From an uncultured Roseicyclus sp. (GTDB lineage Bacteria > Pseudomonadota > Alphaproteobacteria > Rhodobacterales > Rhodobacteraceae), in assembly GCA_947489665.1 (NCBI GenBank), contig CANLEH010000001.1, forward strand, positions 840,501-904,500: 64,000 bases of DNA. The letters are read 5' to 3'. Within the stretch, counting starts at the first letter, position 1. Every line of letters begins with the position of its first letter. The notes beneath the pieces were generated by a model. It saw only the letters and a program-made list of their open reading frames with translations, did no database searches and was not told the origin of the DNA. This document shows, one piece after another, positions 35,382-44,978 of this stretch. The translations under genes were made by a program, and so were the position numbers.

Positions 35382-36485
35382 ATGTCCAATCCTCGCTACA
35401 CCCCGCTCGTCCAATCCCTGCCGTCCACAGTGCCGTTCGTTGGCCCGGAAACGCAGGAGCGCGCGCGTGGGTCAGCCTTTGCAGCACGGCTGGGTGCGAA
35501 TGAGAGCGTCTTTGGCCCCAGCCCGCGGGCGATTGCGGCCATGGCGGACGCGGCAAGCGGCGCGTGGATGTATGGCGACCCCGAAGTTCATGATCTGCGC
35601 GCCGCCCTAGCCGCACATCATGGCGTTGCTCCCGGAAACGTTCTGGTAGGTGAGGGGATCGACGGCCTGCTTGGTTATCTGGTGCGCTTGCTCGTTGGGC
35701 AGGGCGATGCGGTTGTGACATCCGACGGGGCCTATCCAACCTTCAACTACCATGTGGCGGGTTTCGGCGGGACGCTCCACAAGGTGCCCTATATGGACGA
35801 TCATGAAGACCCAGAGGCGCTGGTTGCCAAGGCCCGAGAAATCGGTGCGAAGCTGATCTACTTCGCCAACCCCGACAATCCGATGGGAAGCTGGCACAGC
35901 GCGGCGACGGTTCAGCGCATGATTGACGCGCTGCCCGAGGGGTGTGTTCTGGCTTTGGATGAGGCCTATGCAGACACCGCCCCGGCTGACGCCATTCTGC
36001 CGCTCGACATGACACATCCACGGGTGATCCGGTTTCGCACCTTCTCCAAAGCTTACGGCCTTGCGGGGATGCGGGTGGGCTATGCACTGGCCCAGTCCGA
36101 TTTCATCACCGCCTTCGGCAAGATCCGCAACCATTTCGGGATGGGCCGGGTCGCGCAGGCTGCCGCCTTGGCCGCGTTGGAAGATCAGGCCTATCTGGAG
36201 GACACCGTCGCGCGCATAGCCGCAGCCCGAGACCGTATCTCAGCCATTGCCAGCCGCCACGGTCTGATGCCGCTGCCGTCGGCGACCAATTTCGTTACGA
36301 TCGACTGTTGTGGCGACGGCGATTTCGCCCGCGCTGTCTTGGCCGCTCTCGTCGCGCAGGACATATTTGTCAGAATGCCGTTCACCGCCCCGCAAGACCG
36401 TTGCATCCGCGTCTCCTGCGCGCCTGATGACGCGCTGGACGCTTTCGCGAACGCCTTGCCAATCGCGTTGGAGCGCGCCCGTTAG
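35382..36485 (+). CDS. PLP-dependent class I/II aminotransferase (HisC-like)
   Basis: The 367-residue fold-type I aminotransferase has LGANESVFGPSP near residue 40, the PLP loop GEGIDGLLGYLV, ANPDNPMGS, ALDEAYAD, and the Schiff-base Lys223 in RTFSKAYGLAGMRVGYA. It is close to histidinol-phosphate aminotransferases, but no his genes are nearby, so another amino donor is possible. The stop overlaps the convergent aminotransferase by 4 bases. The start at 35382 is chosen by homology; GAGGA lies 4-8 bases upstream. Confidence 0.85.
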   Translation: MSNPRYTPLVQSLPSTVPFVGPETQERARGSAFAARLGANESVFGPSPRAIAAMADAASGAWMYGDPEVHDLRAALAAHHGVAPGNVLVGEGIDGLLGYLVRLLVGQGDAVVTSDGAYPTFNYHVAGFGGTLHKVPYMDDHEDPEALVAKAREIGAKLIYFANPDNPMGSWHSAATVQRMIDALPEGCVLALDEAYADTAPADAILPLDMTHPRVIRFRTFSKAYGLAGMRVGYALAQSDFITAFGKIRNHFGMGRVAQAAALAALEDQAYLEDTVARIAAARDRISAIASRHGLMPLPSATNFVTIDCCGDGDFARAVLAALVAQDIFVRMPFTAPQDRCIRVSCAPDDALDAFANALPIALERAR

Positions 36486-37672
36486 GCGGCTTCGGCAATC
36501 ACCTTCATTGCCGCTTCCAGTCCGGTTGCTCCATGGGGGATCTGCAGGGCCGACATGCCCGCCTGCAACCCGGCCAGCACGCCCAGAACCATATGGCCAT
36601 TTACATGGCCCATATGCCCGATGCGAAGGTAATCGTCCGGCGCATCCAACCCATCCAGGGGAACACCCAGCGTCACGCCATAATTCGCCTCCATCCACTC
36701 GCGCAGGCGTAACCCGTTGCCCGAGCCAAAGTTCACGAGCGTCACGGCATGACTGCGTTTGTCCCGTTCGGTGATGTTGGCGCGCACGGGCCCCGCCTGG
36801 CCCCAGATGTCCAGGGCGGACCAGATCGCTTCAGCCAACACGCCGTGTCTACGCCAGACCTGTGTCAGCCCCTCTTCATGGATGATCATGTCGAGTGCTG
36901 TGCGCAGGCCGTACAAGTGGTGGGTCGGCGCCGTGCCGCAGAAGTAGCGATAGAAATAGTCCGGATCGATGCGCGGGCGCCAATCCCAGTAGGGCGTGAC
37001 CATGTTCGCGCGATCTCGCGCTTTGTCTGCCTTGTCGTTGAAGTAGACGAAGGCCATACCCGGCGGCGTCATCAGGCCCTTCTGGCTGCCTGTGACCATG
37101 ACATCGACGCCCCATGCGTCCATATGGAATTCGTCGCAGCCGAGGCACGCGATATTGTCCGAGAACAGCAACGCCGGGTGGTCTGCTGCGTCCAGTACAT
37201 TCCGCAAGCCGAGGATGTTGTTCTTCACCGAGGTTGCAGTATCGACCTGCACGGCCAGCACGGCCTTGATCTTGTGGTCCGCGTCAGCGGCCAGCGCCTC
37301 GGACACGCGGTCCATGTCGATGTCGGAACTCATTCCGAAATCAAGCACTTCGCACTCAGCGCCCAGGTCCCGGGCCATCTCTCCCCATCCGATGCCGAAC
37401 CGCCCCGTCGCCAGGACCAGCACCTTGTCCCCGCGCGACAGTGTATTAACCAGGGCCGCCTCCCACGCGCCGTGACCATTGCAGATATACATCGCCACGT
37501 TGTGCGACGTGTCTGCGACGGCCTTCAGGTCTGGCACGATCGTTTCCACCATCTCGACCAATGCGCCGCGGTAAATGTTCGGCGCGGGCCGGTGCATCGC
37601 TTGCAGCACCCGGTCGGGCATGACCGAGGGTCCGGGGATGGCAAGATAATGGCGACCGTGGGACAGGGACAT
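36482..37672 (-). CDS. Class V aminotransferase, serine/alanine--glyoxylate type
   Basis: The 396-residue PLP enzyme has IPGPSVMPDRVLQAM at the start (the glyoxylate aminotransferase pattern), NGHGAWEAALVNTLSRGD, and the PLP Lys198 in VTGSQKGLMTPPG. It probably transaminates glyoxylate using serine, alanine or aspartate; the exact donor is not shown. A serine-glyoxylate role would fit the mtkAB genes far upstream, but they are not linked. The start at 37672 follows a purine-rich GGAGAAACCGCA. Confidence 0.83.
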   Translation of the reverse strand: MSLSHGRHYLAIPGPSVMPDRVLQAMHRPAPNIYRGALVEMVETIVPDLKAVADTSHNVAMYICNGHGAWEAALVNTLSRGDKVLVLATGRFGIGWGEMARDLGAECEVLDFGMSSDIDMDRVSEALAADADHKIKAVLAVQVDTATSVKNNILGLRNVLDAADHPALLFSDNIACLGCDEFHMDAWGVDVMVTGSQKGLMTPPGMAFVYFNDKADKARDRANMVTPYWDWRPRIDPDYFYRYFCGTAPTHHLYGLRTALDMIIHEEGLTQVWRRHGVLAEAIWSALDIWGQAGPVRANITERDKRSHAVTLVNFGSGNGLRLREWMEANYGVTLGVPLDGLDAPDDYLRIGHMGHVNGHMVLGVLAGLQAGMSALQIPHGATGLEAAMKVIAEAA

Positions 37673-37798
37673 TGCGGTTTCTCCGGGGGGATGGCGTGCA
37701 TTCTTGGAAGAGGTATAGCGGCCCCCATAGCCGGTCAATGTTGCGCGCGGTCCTGCGCATGATTAGCTGTGATGCGAAAGATCACGGGGGATGAACAG

Positions 37799-38551
37799 AT
37801 GATCGGAGAACGGGCAGAGGACCGGACGGTTCTGCGGATCGGCGGATCGGATGCGCATAGCTTTCTGAAGGGTTTGGTGACGCGCGATGCCGGCGATGGG
37901 CTGACCTATTCGGCACTGCTGACGCCGCAGGGAAAGTACCTCGCAGACTTCTTCCTGTTGGATCGCGGGGACGATGTGCTGCTGGACGTCAAGATCGCAT
38001 GCGCCCCCGTGTTGGCACAGCGGCTGTCCATATACCGTCTACGCGCGGACGTGGTGATAGAAGAGGCCGGGCTGGCCGTGACCCGCGGCCTCGGTGACGT
38101 GCCCGAAGGCGCTTATCCCGACCCGCGCGATGCATCTCTTGGGTGGCGGGCCTACGGCGAGGAAGGTGGCGAGCCGACCATCGACTGGGACGCGCTGCGC
38201 GTCGCGGCTTGCGTTCCCGAAACGGGTGTCGAGCTGGTCCCGAACGAGACCTATATTCTGGAGGCTGACTTTGACCGACTGTCAGGTGTGGATCATCGAA
38301 AGGGGTGTTACGTTGGGCAGGAAGTCACCGCACGCATGAAGCACAAGACGGAGCTCAAAAAAGGTTTTGTCACGGTAAAGGTTGACGGCGCTGCGCCTGT
38401 CGGGACCGAGATTGTGTCCGATGGCAAGCTCGCCGGAACCCTCTACACGCAAGCGGGCGGGACGGGCATTGCCTACCTCAGGTTTGACCGTGCCAAGGGC
38501 GTCATGCTTGCAGGTGACGCGCAAGTAACTTGGCCAGGCACCTCCGTATAG
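37799..38551 (+). CDS. ygfZ: YgfZ/GcvT-like folate-binding protein
   Basis: The 250-residue protein is a tetrahydrofolate-binding GcvT relative with the family signature KGCYVGQE (about 168-175). YgfZ/IBA57 helps build or repair iron-sulfur clusters, including in radical SAM enzymes. A GGGGGA ribosome-binding site supports the ATG at 37799; upstream ATGs at 37769 and 37772 lack one. The RLRADVVIEE stretch matches the domain-2 hinge. Confidence 0.9.
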   Translation: MIGERAEDRTVLRIGGSDAHSFLKGLVTRDAGDGLTYSALLTPQGKYLADFFLLDRGDDVLLDVKIACAPVLAQRLSIYRLRADVVIEEAGLAVTRGLGDVPEGAYPDPRDASLGWRAYGEEGGEPTIDWDALRVAACVPETGVELVPNETYILEADFDRLSGVDHRKGCYVGQEVTARMKHKTELKKGFVTVKVDGAAPVGTEIVSDGKLAGTLYTQAGGTGIAYLRFDRAKGVMLAGDAQVTWPGTSV

Positions 38552-38598
38552 GCGCTGTGGATAAGTTGGGGATTAATTGGCTATGTGTACGTTCTGCG

Positions 38599-39060
38599 TC
38601 AAATAAGCAGCCCTGCCGCCCCTTCATGTCGCAAAAGCCAAACCTTTGTTTCCACACCCCCGGGGGCCGAAAACCCACCTAACCCGTTCGCGCCAAGAAT
38701 GCGATGGCACGGGATCAGGATCGGTATACGGTTCGCCCCGCATGCCTGACCCACCGCCTGGGCGGGCAATCCGACCTCTTGCGCGACATCGCCGTAGCTG
38801 CGCGTTTCCCCTAGTGGAATTGCACGCATCGCATCCAGGACGCGCCCGGTCGCGTCCATGCGACCATGCCTTATCGGAACCGTGAACTTGGTCAGCCGTC
38901 CGCTGAAATAGGCGGCCAATTCGGCCGCAGCCTCTTTCAGCAAGTCACTGTTTCCGGGTGCGTCGACCTTGTGCCAACCGGCACGCACGATGGCTCCGTT
39001 GCCCTCCTCAAGGTAGACCGGCCCGACCGGGGTTTCGATGCTGATGCGGTTCTGATCCAT
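38599..39060 (-). CDS. ogt: Methylated-DNA--[protein]-cysteine S-methyltransferase
   Basis: The 153-residue protein removes O6-methyl groups from guanine by transfer to its own Cys118 in PCHR (117-120). RSYGDVAQEVG and GQACGANRIPILIPCHRI match the family, and the N-terminal domain is short. It is the last gene of a minus-strand group with a DUF3253 protein (31 bases upstream) and a YghU-type enzyme. Confidence 0.93.
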   Translation of the reverse strand: MDQNRISIETPVGPVYLEEGNGAIVRAGWHKVDAPGNSDLLKEAAAELAAYFSGRLTKFTVPIRHGRMDATGRVLDAMRAIPLGETRSYGDVAQEVGLPAQAVGQACGANRIPILIPCHRILGANGLGGFSAPGGVETKVWLLRHEGAAGLLI

Positions 39061-39091
39061 CGGCCAAACCTGTCTGGCCGGGCGAGAGATC

Positions 39092-39325
39092 TCAACCCGG
39101 ATCTTGCGACAACCGGATCGGTCCGCGGGCTGTCAACGGGTTGACCACAACGCCCCGCTGCGTTGCACGCAGCCCCAGATCAGCCGCAACGCGCCGCACG
39201 TCGAGCATAAGGGGCCGCCAATCGCAGGCCAGAGCACGCGCCGCCTCAGACGGGCAGAACGTCTTGCCCGCCCGCTCCGCCGCCAATCGCAGCAGAGCCT
39301 CGGCGATCAGCGCGTCATCCGCCAA
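39092..39325 (-). CDS. DUF3253 family protein (probable TTG start)
   Basis: The roughly 77-residue protein has the DUF3253 pattern: a helical N-terminus (ADDALIAEALLRLAAERAGK), CPSEAARALACDWRPLMLDVR and a C-terminal ARGPIRL. It is HTH-like in appearance and usually tiny. There is no ATG that preserves this frame without a long poor N-terminus; a TTG at 39325 follows AGGA by six bases and overlaps the end of the YghU gene by 11 bases. Cellular role unknown. Confidence 0.7.
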   Translation of the reverse strand: MADDALIAEALLRLAAERAGKTFCPSEAARALACDWRPLMLDVRRVAADLGLRATQRGVVVNPLTARGPIRLSQDPG

Positions 39326-40181
39326 TCTTGTCCTGCGTCTTGGTTGCGAAATCCTCCGCCGAGTGCCGCTCCCACAATTGCTCATGGGGCTCGCCACTGG
39401 TGCGGTTCACCATCCGGCCCCGCTGCACGCCGGGCCGCGCCAGGATCGCCTCGGCCCACCGCGTCAGGTGCGTGTATTCATGGACTGAGAGGAACTCACT
39501 CGCGTTGTAGCCGCCTTCCGTCACCATCCGCCCGTACCACGGCCAGATCGCCATGTCGGCGATGGTGTATTCGCCGCCCGCCATCCACTCATTCTCGGAC
39601 AGATGTTTGTCGAGCACATCCATCTGCCGCTTACTTTCCATAGCGTAGCGGTTGATCGGGTATTCCATGGGGTAGGGGGCATAGGCATAGAAATGACCAA
39701 AGCCACCGCCCAGAAACGGCGCGCTGCCCATCTGCCACATCAGCCATGACAGAAGCTCTGGCCGCGCCTTGTCGGGGCCCATGAACGCGCCAAACTTTTC
39801 CGCCAGATGCATCATGATCGCGACGGACTCAAACACGCGCACGGGTTCCGAACCGCTGCGGTCCATTAAGGCTGGAATCTTGGAATTGGGGTTCACGTCG
39901 ACAAACCCGCTGCCGAACTGGTCGCCATCGCCGATGCGGATCAGCCAGGCATCATATTCGGCGTCCGAAAATCCGGCCTCCAGCAATTCCTCGAACAGCA
40001 CTGTGACCTTCACGCCATTGGGCGTGCCGAGCGAGTAGAGCTGAAATGGATGGTCGCCCACCGGCAGCGCCTTTTCATGGGTCGCGCCGGCAATAGGCCG
40101 GTTGAGAGAGGCCCATTCGCCGCCGTTCTCCTTGTCCCAGGTCCAGACCTTCGGGGGGGTATATTCTTCCTGTCGCGCCAT
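39315..40181 (-). CDS. yghU: Glutathione S-transferase-family disulfide reductase (YghU-like)
   Basis: The 288-residue protein has the long N-terminus typical of YghU (YTPPKVWTWDKENGGEWASL, NRPIAGATHEKALPVG), a thioredoxin-fold domain (HPFQLYSLGTPNGVKVTVLF, NPNSKIPALMD) and the GST C-terminal helical domain (MWQMGSAPFLGGGFGHFYAYAP). YghU enzymes act on small disulfides and organic peroxides with bound glutathione. GGAGG lies upstream of the ATG. First gene of a short minus-strand operon. Confidence 0.9.
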   Translation of the reverse strand: MARQEEYTPPKVWTWDKENGGEWASLNRPIAGATHEKALPVGDHPFQLYSLGTPNGVKVTVLFEELLEAGFSDAEYDAWLIRIGDGDQFGSGFVDVNPNSKIPALMDRSGSEPVRVFESVAIMMHLAEKFGAFMGPDKARPELLSWLMWQMGSAPFLGGGFGHFYAYAPYPMEYPINRYAMESKRQMDVLDKHLSENEWMAGGEYTIADMAIWPWYGRMVTEGGYNASEFLSVHEYTHLTRWAEAILARPGVQRGRMVNRTSGEPHEQLWERHSAEDFATKTQDKIGG

Positions 40182-40313
40182 TTCCGGGCCTCCTGCATGT
40201 GCGGTAGGTCGCAACTTAGGTGGCGCCGATCAGAAACCCAAGGCGCAAGGCCCTGTGCGGAGGCGCACCGTGCCCATCTTTGTTCCAAAAATATGCAAAA
40301 CTCGACTCCACCA

Positions 40314-40350
40314 AACAAAACCGCGCCCGAAGGTGGGGCGCGGTTTTTCA
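40314..40350 (-). terminator. Intrinsic terminator after ileS
   Basis: An 8-9 base stem (AACCGCGCCC / GGGCGCGGTT) lies 20-54 bases after the ileS stop on the minus strand and is followed by TTGTTTGG. On the plus strand the same stem is followed by TTTTTC, so it may work in both directions. Confidence 0.75.
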
Positions 40351-40367
40351 ATCAAATGGCAGGCCGA

Positions 40368-43280
40368 TCAGGCTGAAAGCGCCTCATCACAACGACCGCA
40401 CACGCCTTCATGGGAATGCGTGCCGACGTCGGGCAGGATTTTCCAGCAACGCTGGCACTTCTCGCCTTCGGCCTTTTCAAAGACGGCTGCCACACCTTCG
40501 ATCTCCGGCATACGGAAGGCTTCCGCCGGGGCCGGGTCGGCGGTCAACGTGATATCAGACGTGATCGCCATATCCTCGAACGCCACCGATTTCAGGGCCT
40601 CCAGTGTGTCGACGTCGTCCACATGGACCACCGGCGCGGCTTCAAGGGATGCGCCGATCACCTTGTCACGACGCTGCACTTCCAACGCTGCCGTCACAAC
40701 CCGCCGCGCGGACCGGACCTTGGCCCATTTCGCCGCCAAGGCGTCATCCCGCCAAGATGCAGGCGTCTCGGGGATGTCGACCAGATGCACTGACGAGGCC
40801 TCCCCCGGGAAGCGTTCCAGCCAGACCTCCTCCATCGTGAAGACAAGGATCGGCGCAAGCCAGGTGGTCAGCCGATGGAAAAGGATGTCCAGAACCGTTC
40901 GGGCTGCCCGCCTACGCGCCGTGTCGCCATCGCAATAAAGTGCGTCCTTCCGGATGTCGAAATAGAAGGCCGACAGATCGGTTGTCGCAAAGGTAAAGAC
41001 CGCTTGGAACACACCCTGGAAGTCGAATGCGCGGTAGCCGTCGCGCACGACCTGATCCAGTTCAGCCAGACGATGAAGGACCCAGCGTTCCAACTCGGGC
41101 ATGGCGTCCGGCTCGACCCGGTCGGCTTCAGTGAAATCACTCAGCGAGCCCAACATGAAACGCATCGTGTTGCGCAAGCGACGATAGCTATCAGCTGTGC
41201 CCTTCAGAATTTCAGGCCCGATCCGCTGGTCGGCGGTGTAGTCGGTTTGCGCCACCCACAGCCGCAGGATGTCTGCGCCGTACTGCTTCACGACCTCCTC
41301 GGGCACAATTGTGTTGCCGATGGATTTGGACATCTTCATGCCCTTCTCATCCAGCGTGAAGCCGTGCGTCACCACGTTGCGATAGGGCGCGCGACCCATG
41401 GTGCCGACCGATTGCAGAAGCGAGGAATGGAACCACCCGCGGTGCTGGTCGGTGCCTTCCATGTAGACATCGGCGATGCCATCCTCGGTCCCGTCCTCAC
41501 GATCGCGCAGCACGAAGGCGTGGGTGGAGCCTGAATCAAACCAAACATCCAGCACTTCAAAGACCTGATCATAGGCCTCGGGGTCCGCATCATTGCCTAG
41601 GAATTGCTCCTTCGCGCCGGGTTTGTACCAGGCGTCGGCGCCCTCGGCCTCAAACGCTTCAAGAATGCGAGCGTTCACGGCCTCGTTGCGTAGCAGGTAG
41701 TCGGGATCCGTCGGCAGCGCGCCCTTCTTGATGAAGCAGGTCAGCGGTACGCCCCAGGCGCGCTGGCGTCCCAACACCCAGTCAGGCCGCGCCTCCATCA
41801 TGGAGAACAGCCGATTGCGCCCCGATTTTGGCGTCCATTTGACGTTGTCGATCTCGGTCAGCGCCCGTTCGCGAATGGTTTTGCCGTGCTGATCCAGACC
41901 ATCGCCCACCGGTTTGTCGATGGCCGCAAACCACTGCATGGTGTTGCGGTAGATGATCGGCGCCTTTGAGCGCCAGGAATGCGGGTAGGAGTGTGTGATC
42001 TTGCCCCGCGCCAGTAGCCCACCGACTTCGACCAGCTTGTCGATGACAGCCTTGTTTGCGTCCCCCTCACCGCCCTTGCGGCTCAGGATGTATTTGCCGC
42101 CAAAGAAGGGCAGGTCGGGCCGGAATGAGCCGTCGTCGAGCACGTTGTAGGTCAACACCTGCTCCAACATGCCCAATTCGCGGTAGAGCTCATACTCCTC
42201 CATCCCGTGGGACGGTGCGCAATGCACGAAGCCCGTGCCCTCTTCGTCTGAAACGAAATCACCATGGCGGAAATCGCGCGGGTCATCCCATTCGCCGTTT
42301 GCGCCTTCGGCCTTTGCGAGGGGGTGCGACAAGTGAAGGACCTGTAGGTCCTCCGGCGTTACATCTCGCACACGGGCCCACATTCCCTCTTCCAAACGGG
42401 CACGCGCCATGACGTCCGCCGCGCGGGTATCGGCGAGGATGTATTTGTCGCCCACCTTGGCCCAGGATTCCTCCGGCGTGCCGGTAACCTCATAAAGGCC
42501 ATAGGCAATGTCTTTCCCAAACGCGACGGCCTTGTTCGATGGGATCGTCCAGGGCGTTGTGGTCCAGATCACCACAAAAGCGCCGTCTAGGTCATCCGCC
42601 CCGCCATGGGCTTCAAACTTCACCCAGATCGTGAAGCTGTCCTTGTCGTGGTATTCGATCTCGGCCTCGGCCAGGACCGTCTGTTCGATCGGCGACCACA
42701 TCATCGGCTGAGAGCCGTGGTACAACGTCCCGTTCATCAGGAACTTCTGGAATTCCTCTGCGATCACACGCTCTGCGTGGAAATCCATGGTGAGGTACGG
42801 CTTCTCCCACGTGCCGGTGATGCCCAAGCGCTTGAACTCGTCGCGCTGCACCCCGACCCAATGGTCCGCAAACTCCCGGCATTCCTGGCGGAACTCGACG
42901 ATATCCACATCGTCTTTGTTGCGGCCCTTCTTGCGGTACTGTTCCTCGATCTTCCATTCGATGGGCAGGCCGTGGCAATCCCAGCCGGGGATATAGCGGC
43001 TGTCATGGCCCATCATCTGGTGGGACCGCACGATGATGTCCTTGATGGTCTTGTTCAATGCGTGACCGATATGGAGGTGCCCGTTCGCATAGGGCGGGCC
43101 ATCGTGCAGCGTGAAAGGCGGTCGGCCTTCTTTCTCACGCAGTCGTTCGTAGATGCCGATCTTCTCCCACCGCGCCAGCCATTCAGGCTCGCGCTTGGGT
43201 AGGCCCGCGCGCATGGGGAAATCGGTCTTGGGCAGGTTCAGCGTATCTTTGTAATCCACGGATGTGGTTTCGGCGCACAT
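40368..43280 (-). CDS. ileS: Isoleucyl-tRNA synthetase
   Basis: The 970-residue class I synthetase has PYANGHLHIGHALNK (HIGH at 70-73), an editing domain (VIWTTTPWTIPSNKAVAF, GTGFVHCAPSHGMEEYEL), KMSKS at about 649-653 (KGMKMSKSIGN), and the C-terminal zinc finger CQRCW...CGRC. Full length. A terminator follows. No T-box or leader structure is seen upstream; the region 43281-43503 appears empty. Confidence 0.97.
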   Translation of the reverse strand: MCAETTSVDYKDTLNLPKTDFPMRAGLPKREPEWLARWEKIGIYERLREKEGRPPFTLHDGPPYANGHLHIGHALNKTIKDIIVRSHQMMGHDSRYIPGWDCHGLPIEWKIEEQYRKKGRNKDDVDIVEFRQECREFADHWVGVQRDEFKRLGITGTWEKPYLTMDFHAERVIAEEFQKFLMNGTLYHGSQPMMWSPIEQTVLAEAEIEYHDKDSFTIWVKFEAHGGADDLDGAFVVIWTTTPWTIPSNKAVAFGKDIAYGLYEVTGTPEESWAKVGDKYILADTRAADVMARARLEEGMWARVRDVTPEDLQVLHLSHPLAKAEGANGEWDDPRDFRHGDFVSDEEGTGFVHCAPSHGMEEYELYRELGMLEQVLTYNVLDDGSFRPDLPFFGGKYILSRKGGEGDANKAVIDKLVEVGGLLARGKITHSYPHSWRSKAPIIYRNTMQWFAAIDKPVGDGLDQHGKTIRERALTEIDNVKWTPKSGRNRLFSMMEARPDWVLGRQRAWGVPLTCFIKKGALPTDPDYLLRNEAVNARILEAFEAEGADAWYKPGAKEQFLGNDADPEAYDQVFEVLDVWFDSGSTHAFVLRDREDGTEDGIADVYMEGTDQHRGWFHSSLLQSVGTMGRAPYRNVVTHGFTLDEKGMKMSKSIGNTIVPEEVVKQYGADILRLWVAQTDYTADQRIGPEILKGTADSYRRLRNTMRFMLGSLSDFTEADRVEPDAMPELERWVLHRLAELDQVVRDGYRAFDFQGVFQAVFTFATTDLSAFYFDIRKDALYCDGDTARRRAARTVLDILFHRLTTWLAPILVFTMEEVWLERFPGEASSVHLVDIPETPASWRDDALAAKWAKVRSARRVVTAALEVQRRDKVIGASLEAAPVVHVDDVDTLEALKSVAFEDMAITSDITLTADPAPAEAFRMPEIEGVAAVFEKAEGEKCQRCWKILPDVGTHSHEGVCGRCDEALSA

Positions 43281-43503
43281 TTCCGGCGCTCCTCATCATC
43301 GAATGTTTGAATGCGGTGTAGCAGGGCCGTGCGAATGCTCAAGCACGATCGCGCCAACGGCGTGTATCTCACGCAAAGACTCCCGGCGGCCTGAAGGATC
43401 AGAGCGCCGGGCTGCTAATTCGAATGACTGTCATCATCGAGCGGGCCATGCCCCATCGGATAGCCCGTGCCGCGACAAAGGTAAACCAGCATCGGGTGCG
43501 CGT

Positions 43504-44853
43504 TCACTTGGTCGCGTCAGGGTTCTCGATGGGAAGGCCAGTTTCTGGATCGACAGTGTCTTCCGCGAAGAAAAGGCCATCGTCTGCCGGATCACCACGA
43601 CCGGCCTCGCCGCCGCAATAGGTGTCACGGAACTCAACCTGGATGGCCAAATCCACGCTATGCGCCTCGACCTCGTTTTGCGCCTGCGTACCGGGATAAG
43701 CGTTGCGCAGCATCGAGATGCTTCGATCGCCAGTCAATTGGGTCGGAAAGCCGCCTGGGAACCGGCTCGGCCATTGACTGTAGAGTCCACCCGTCGGCAA
43801 TTCATCGAACTCAAACTCTTCTGGTTGATCTGGACGCAACAAGGTTCCATCAGGAAGATAGGGTCCCCGAAGGCTGCCGCCGATTGTAAATTGGCCCTCT
43901 TCGTCTCGATAGCTTTCGCCAAGGCACTGCTGGACATGCGTGTTTTCGTGGGACCAAGCGGCAAAAAGTTCGATGCCAGTCGTGCATTGCTGGGTCGCCA
44001 CCCTCGGGTCCGGCATATTGATCGTACAATTGTTCAGGACCAACTCAGCCGCGGCGCCGTCCGTCACACCATCGCCATCCTCGTCGGTTTCAACCGTGAC
44101 GTTGAGTGTCTCGCCTGTTTGGTTTTCGGTCAGCCGGATTTCAAACGGGACAGTCCTGCCATCACCAACAACCTCAAGGGTCTCGTTATAGATGCCGGCG
44201 ATGAGTTGCTGGTACGTGAGGCCGGGATGCCCCTCGACTTCACGGGCATCTTCGGGATTGATGATGATATCGTCGCCCCGAAGATAGTAGGAAAACTGGA
44301 AGTTGGACATCAGGTTATATGCGATCGCTGCGTCGATGATCCGTTGATCACGATAAAGACCGATCAACTCTTCTGATGCAGCGATCCCAGTCTCTATTTC
44401 CTCACAAATGCAGCGCGGTGCGACCCCTTCCTGCAACGTGAAATATCCGATCCCGTGTTCGGAAATATCAAATTCCAGGCTCGCCAGCTCCGCCACAAGA
44501 CTGAAGGTGTCGTAGGTCCGAATGCCACCCAGATAGAGGTCGTCGGCATTGAACCTTGGGGCAATATCAAGGTGCACCGCCGCGAAGGTGTTTGTTGATA
44601 CGACGATGCCATGGCTCAAATCGCCGAGCGCGCCATATCGAACCTCCAATCCCACTAACGGACCGCTGTTGACCGAAAGATAAAAGGTTGATGGGCATTC
44701 GGCTGCGACATCGGAATCGTAAGTGATCTCTGCTGAGCCGCCGTTGTAGGTATAGGTGCCCTGCATTGGAATGGGCTGGCCGGTGCAGTCAGTCTGCTGT
44801 GCTGCGGCGGCTCCGGGTATCAAGAGGGCAAGAGCGACACATAAAAGGCGCAT
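43504..44853 (-). CDS. Secreted protein with a HExxH zinc-site motif
   Basis: The 449-residue protein has a signal peptide (MRLLCVALALLIPGAAAA, cleavage before QQTD). Near residues 302-306 it has HENTH within AWSHENTHVQQC, a HExxH zinc-binding motif, and about 88 residues later NEVEAHSVD, which could supply a third Glu ligand, as in gluzincins. The HExTHVxQ pattern is reminiscent of DUF4157-type domains. An acidic segment ETDEDGDGVTDG (256-267) is a calcium-binding loop. Several Cys pairs fit export. I do not recognise a named family; a metallopeptidase is inferred. It is the only gene on its strand between ileS and the small membrane protein and looks slightly lower in GC. Confidence 0.65.
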   Translation of the reverse strand: MRLLCVALALLIPGAAAAQQTDCTGQPIPMQGTYTYNGGSAEITYDSDVAAECPSTFYLSVNSGPLVGLEVRYGALGDLSHGIVVSTNTFAAVHLDIAPRFNADDLYLGGIRTYDTFSLVAELASLEFDISEHGIGYFTLQEGVAPRCICEEIETGIAASEELIGLYRDQRIIDAAIAYNLMSNFQFSYYLRGDDIIINPEDAREVEGHPGLTYQQLIAGIYNETLEVVGDGRTVPFEIRLTENQTGETLNVTVETDEDGDGVTDGAAAELVLNNCTINMPDPRVATQQCTTGIELFAAWSHENTHVQQCLGESYRDEEGQFTIGGSLRGPYLPDGTLLRPDQPEEFEFDELPTGGLYSQWPSRFPGGFPTQLTGDRSISMLRNAYPGTQAQNEVEAHSVDLAIQVEFRDTYCGGEAGRGDPADDGLFFAEDTVDPETGLPIENPDATK

Positions 44854-44978
44854 TGGCTGTCTCCGGTAAAAATCTCGTTGCGATCAAAAAAAGGCTGACC
44901 GTCCAAAGACTTTCCCGACGGGGCCTGCGCGAACGATAGACGCGCTGACCGGTTGTAGACAACAGCGCCGATTGTTTT

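Noticed and set aside
43281-43503. T-box or other riboswitch upstream of ileS
   Set aside because: No T-box core, specifier stem or terminator/antiterminator visible; T-boxes are not expected in alphaproteobacteria.
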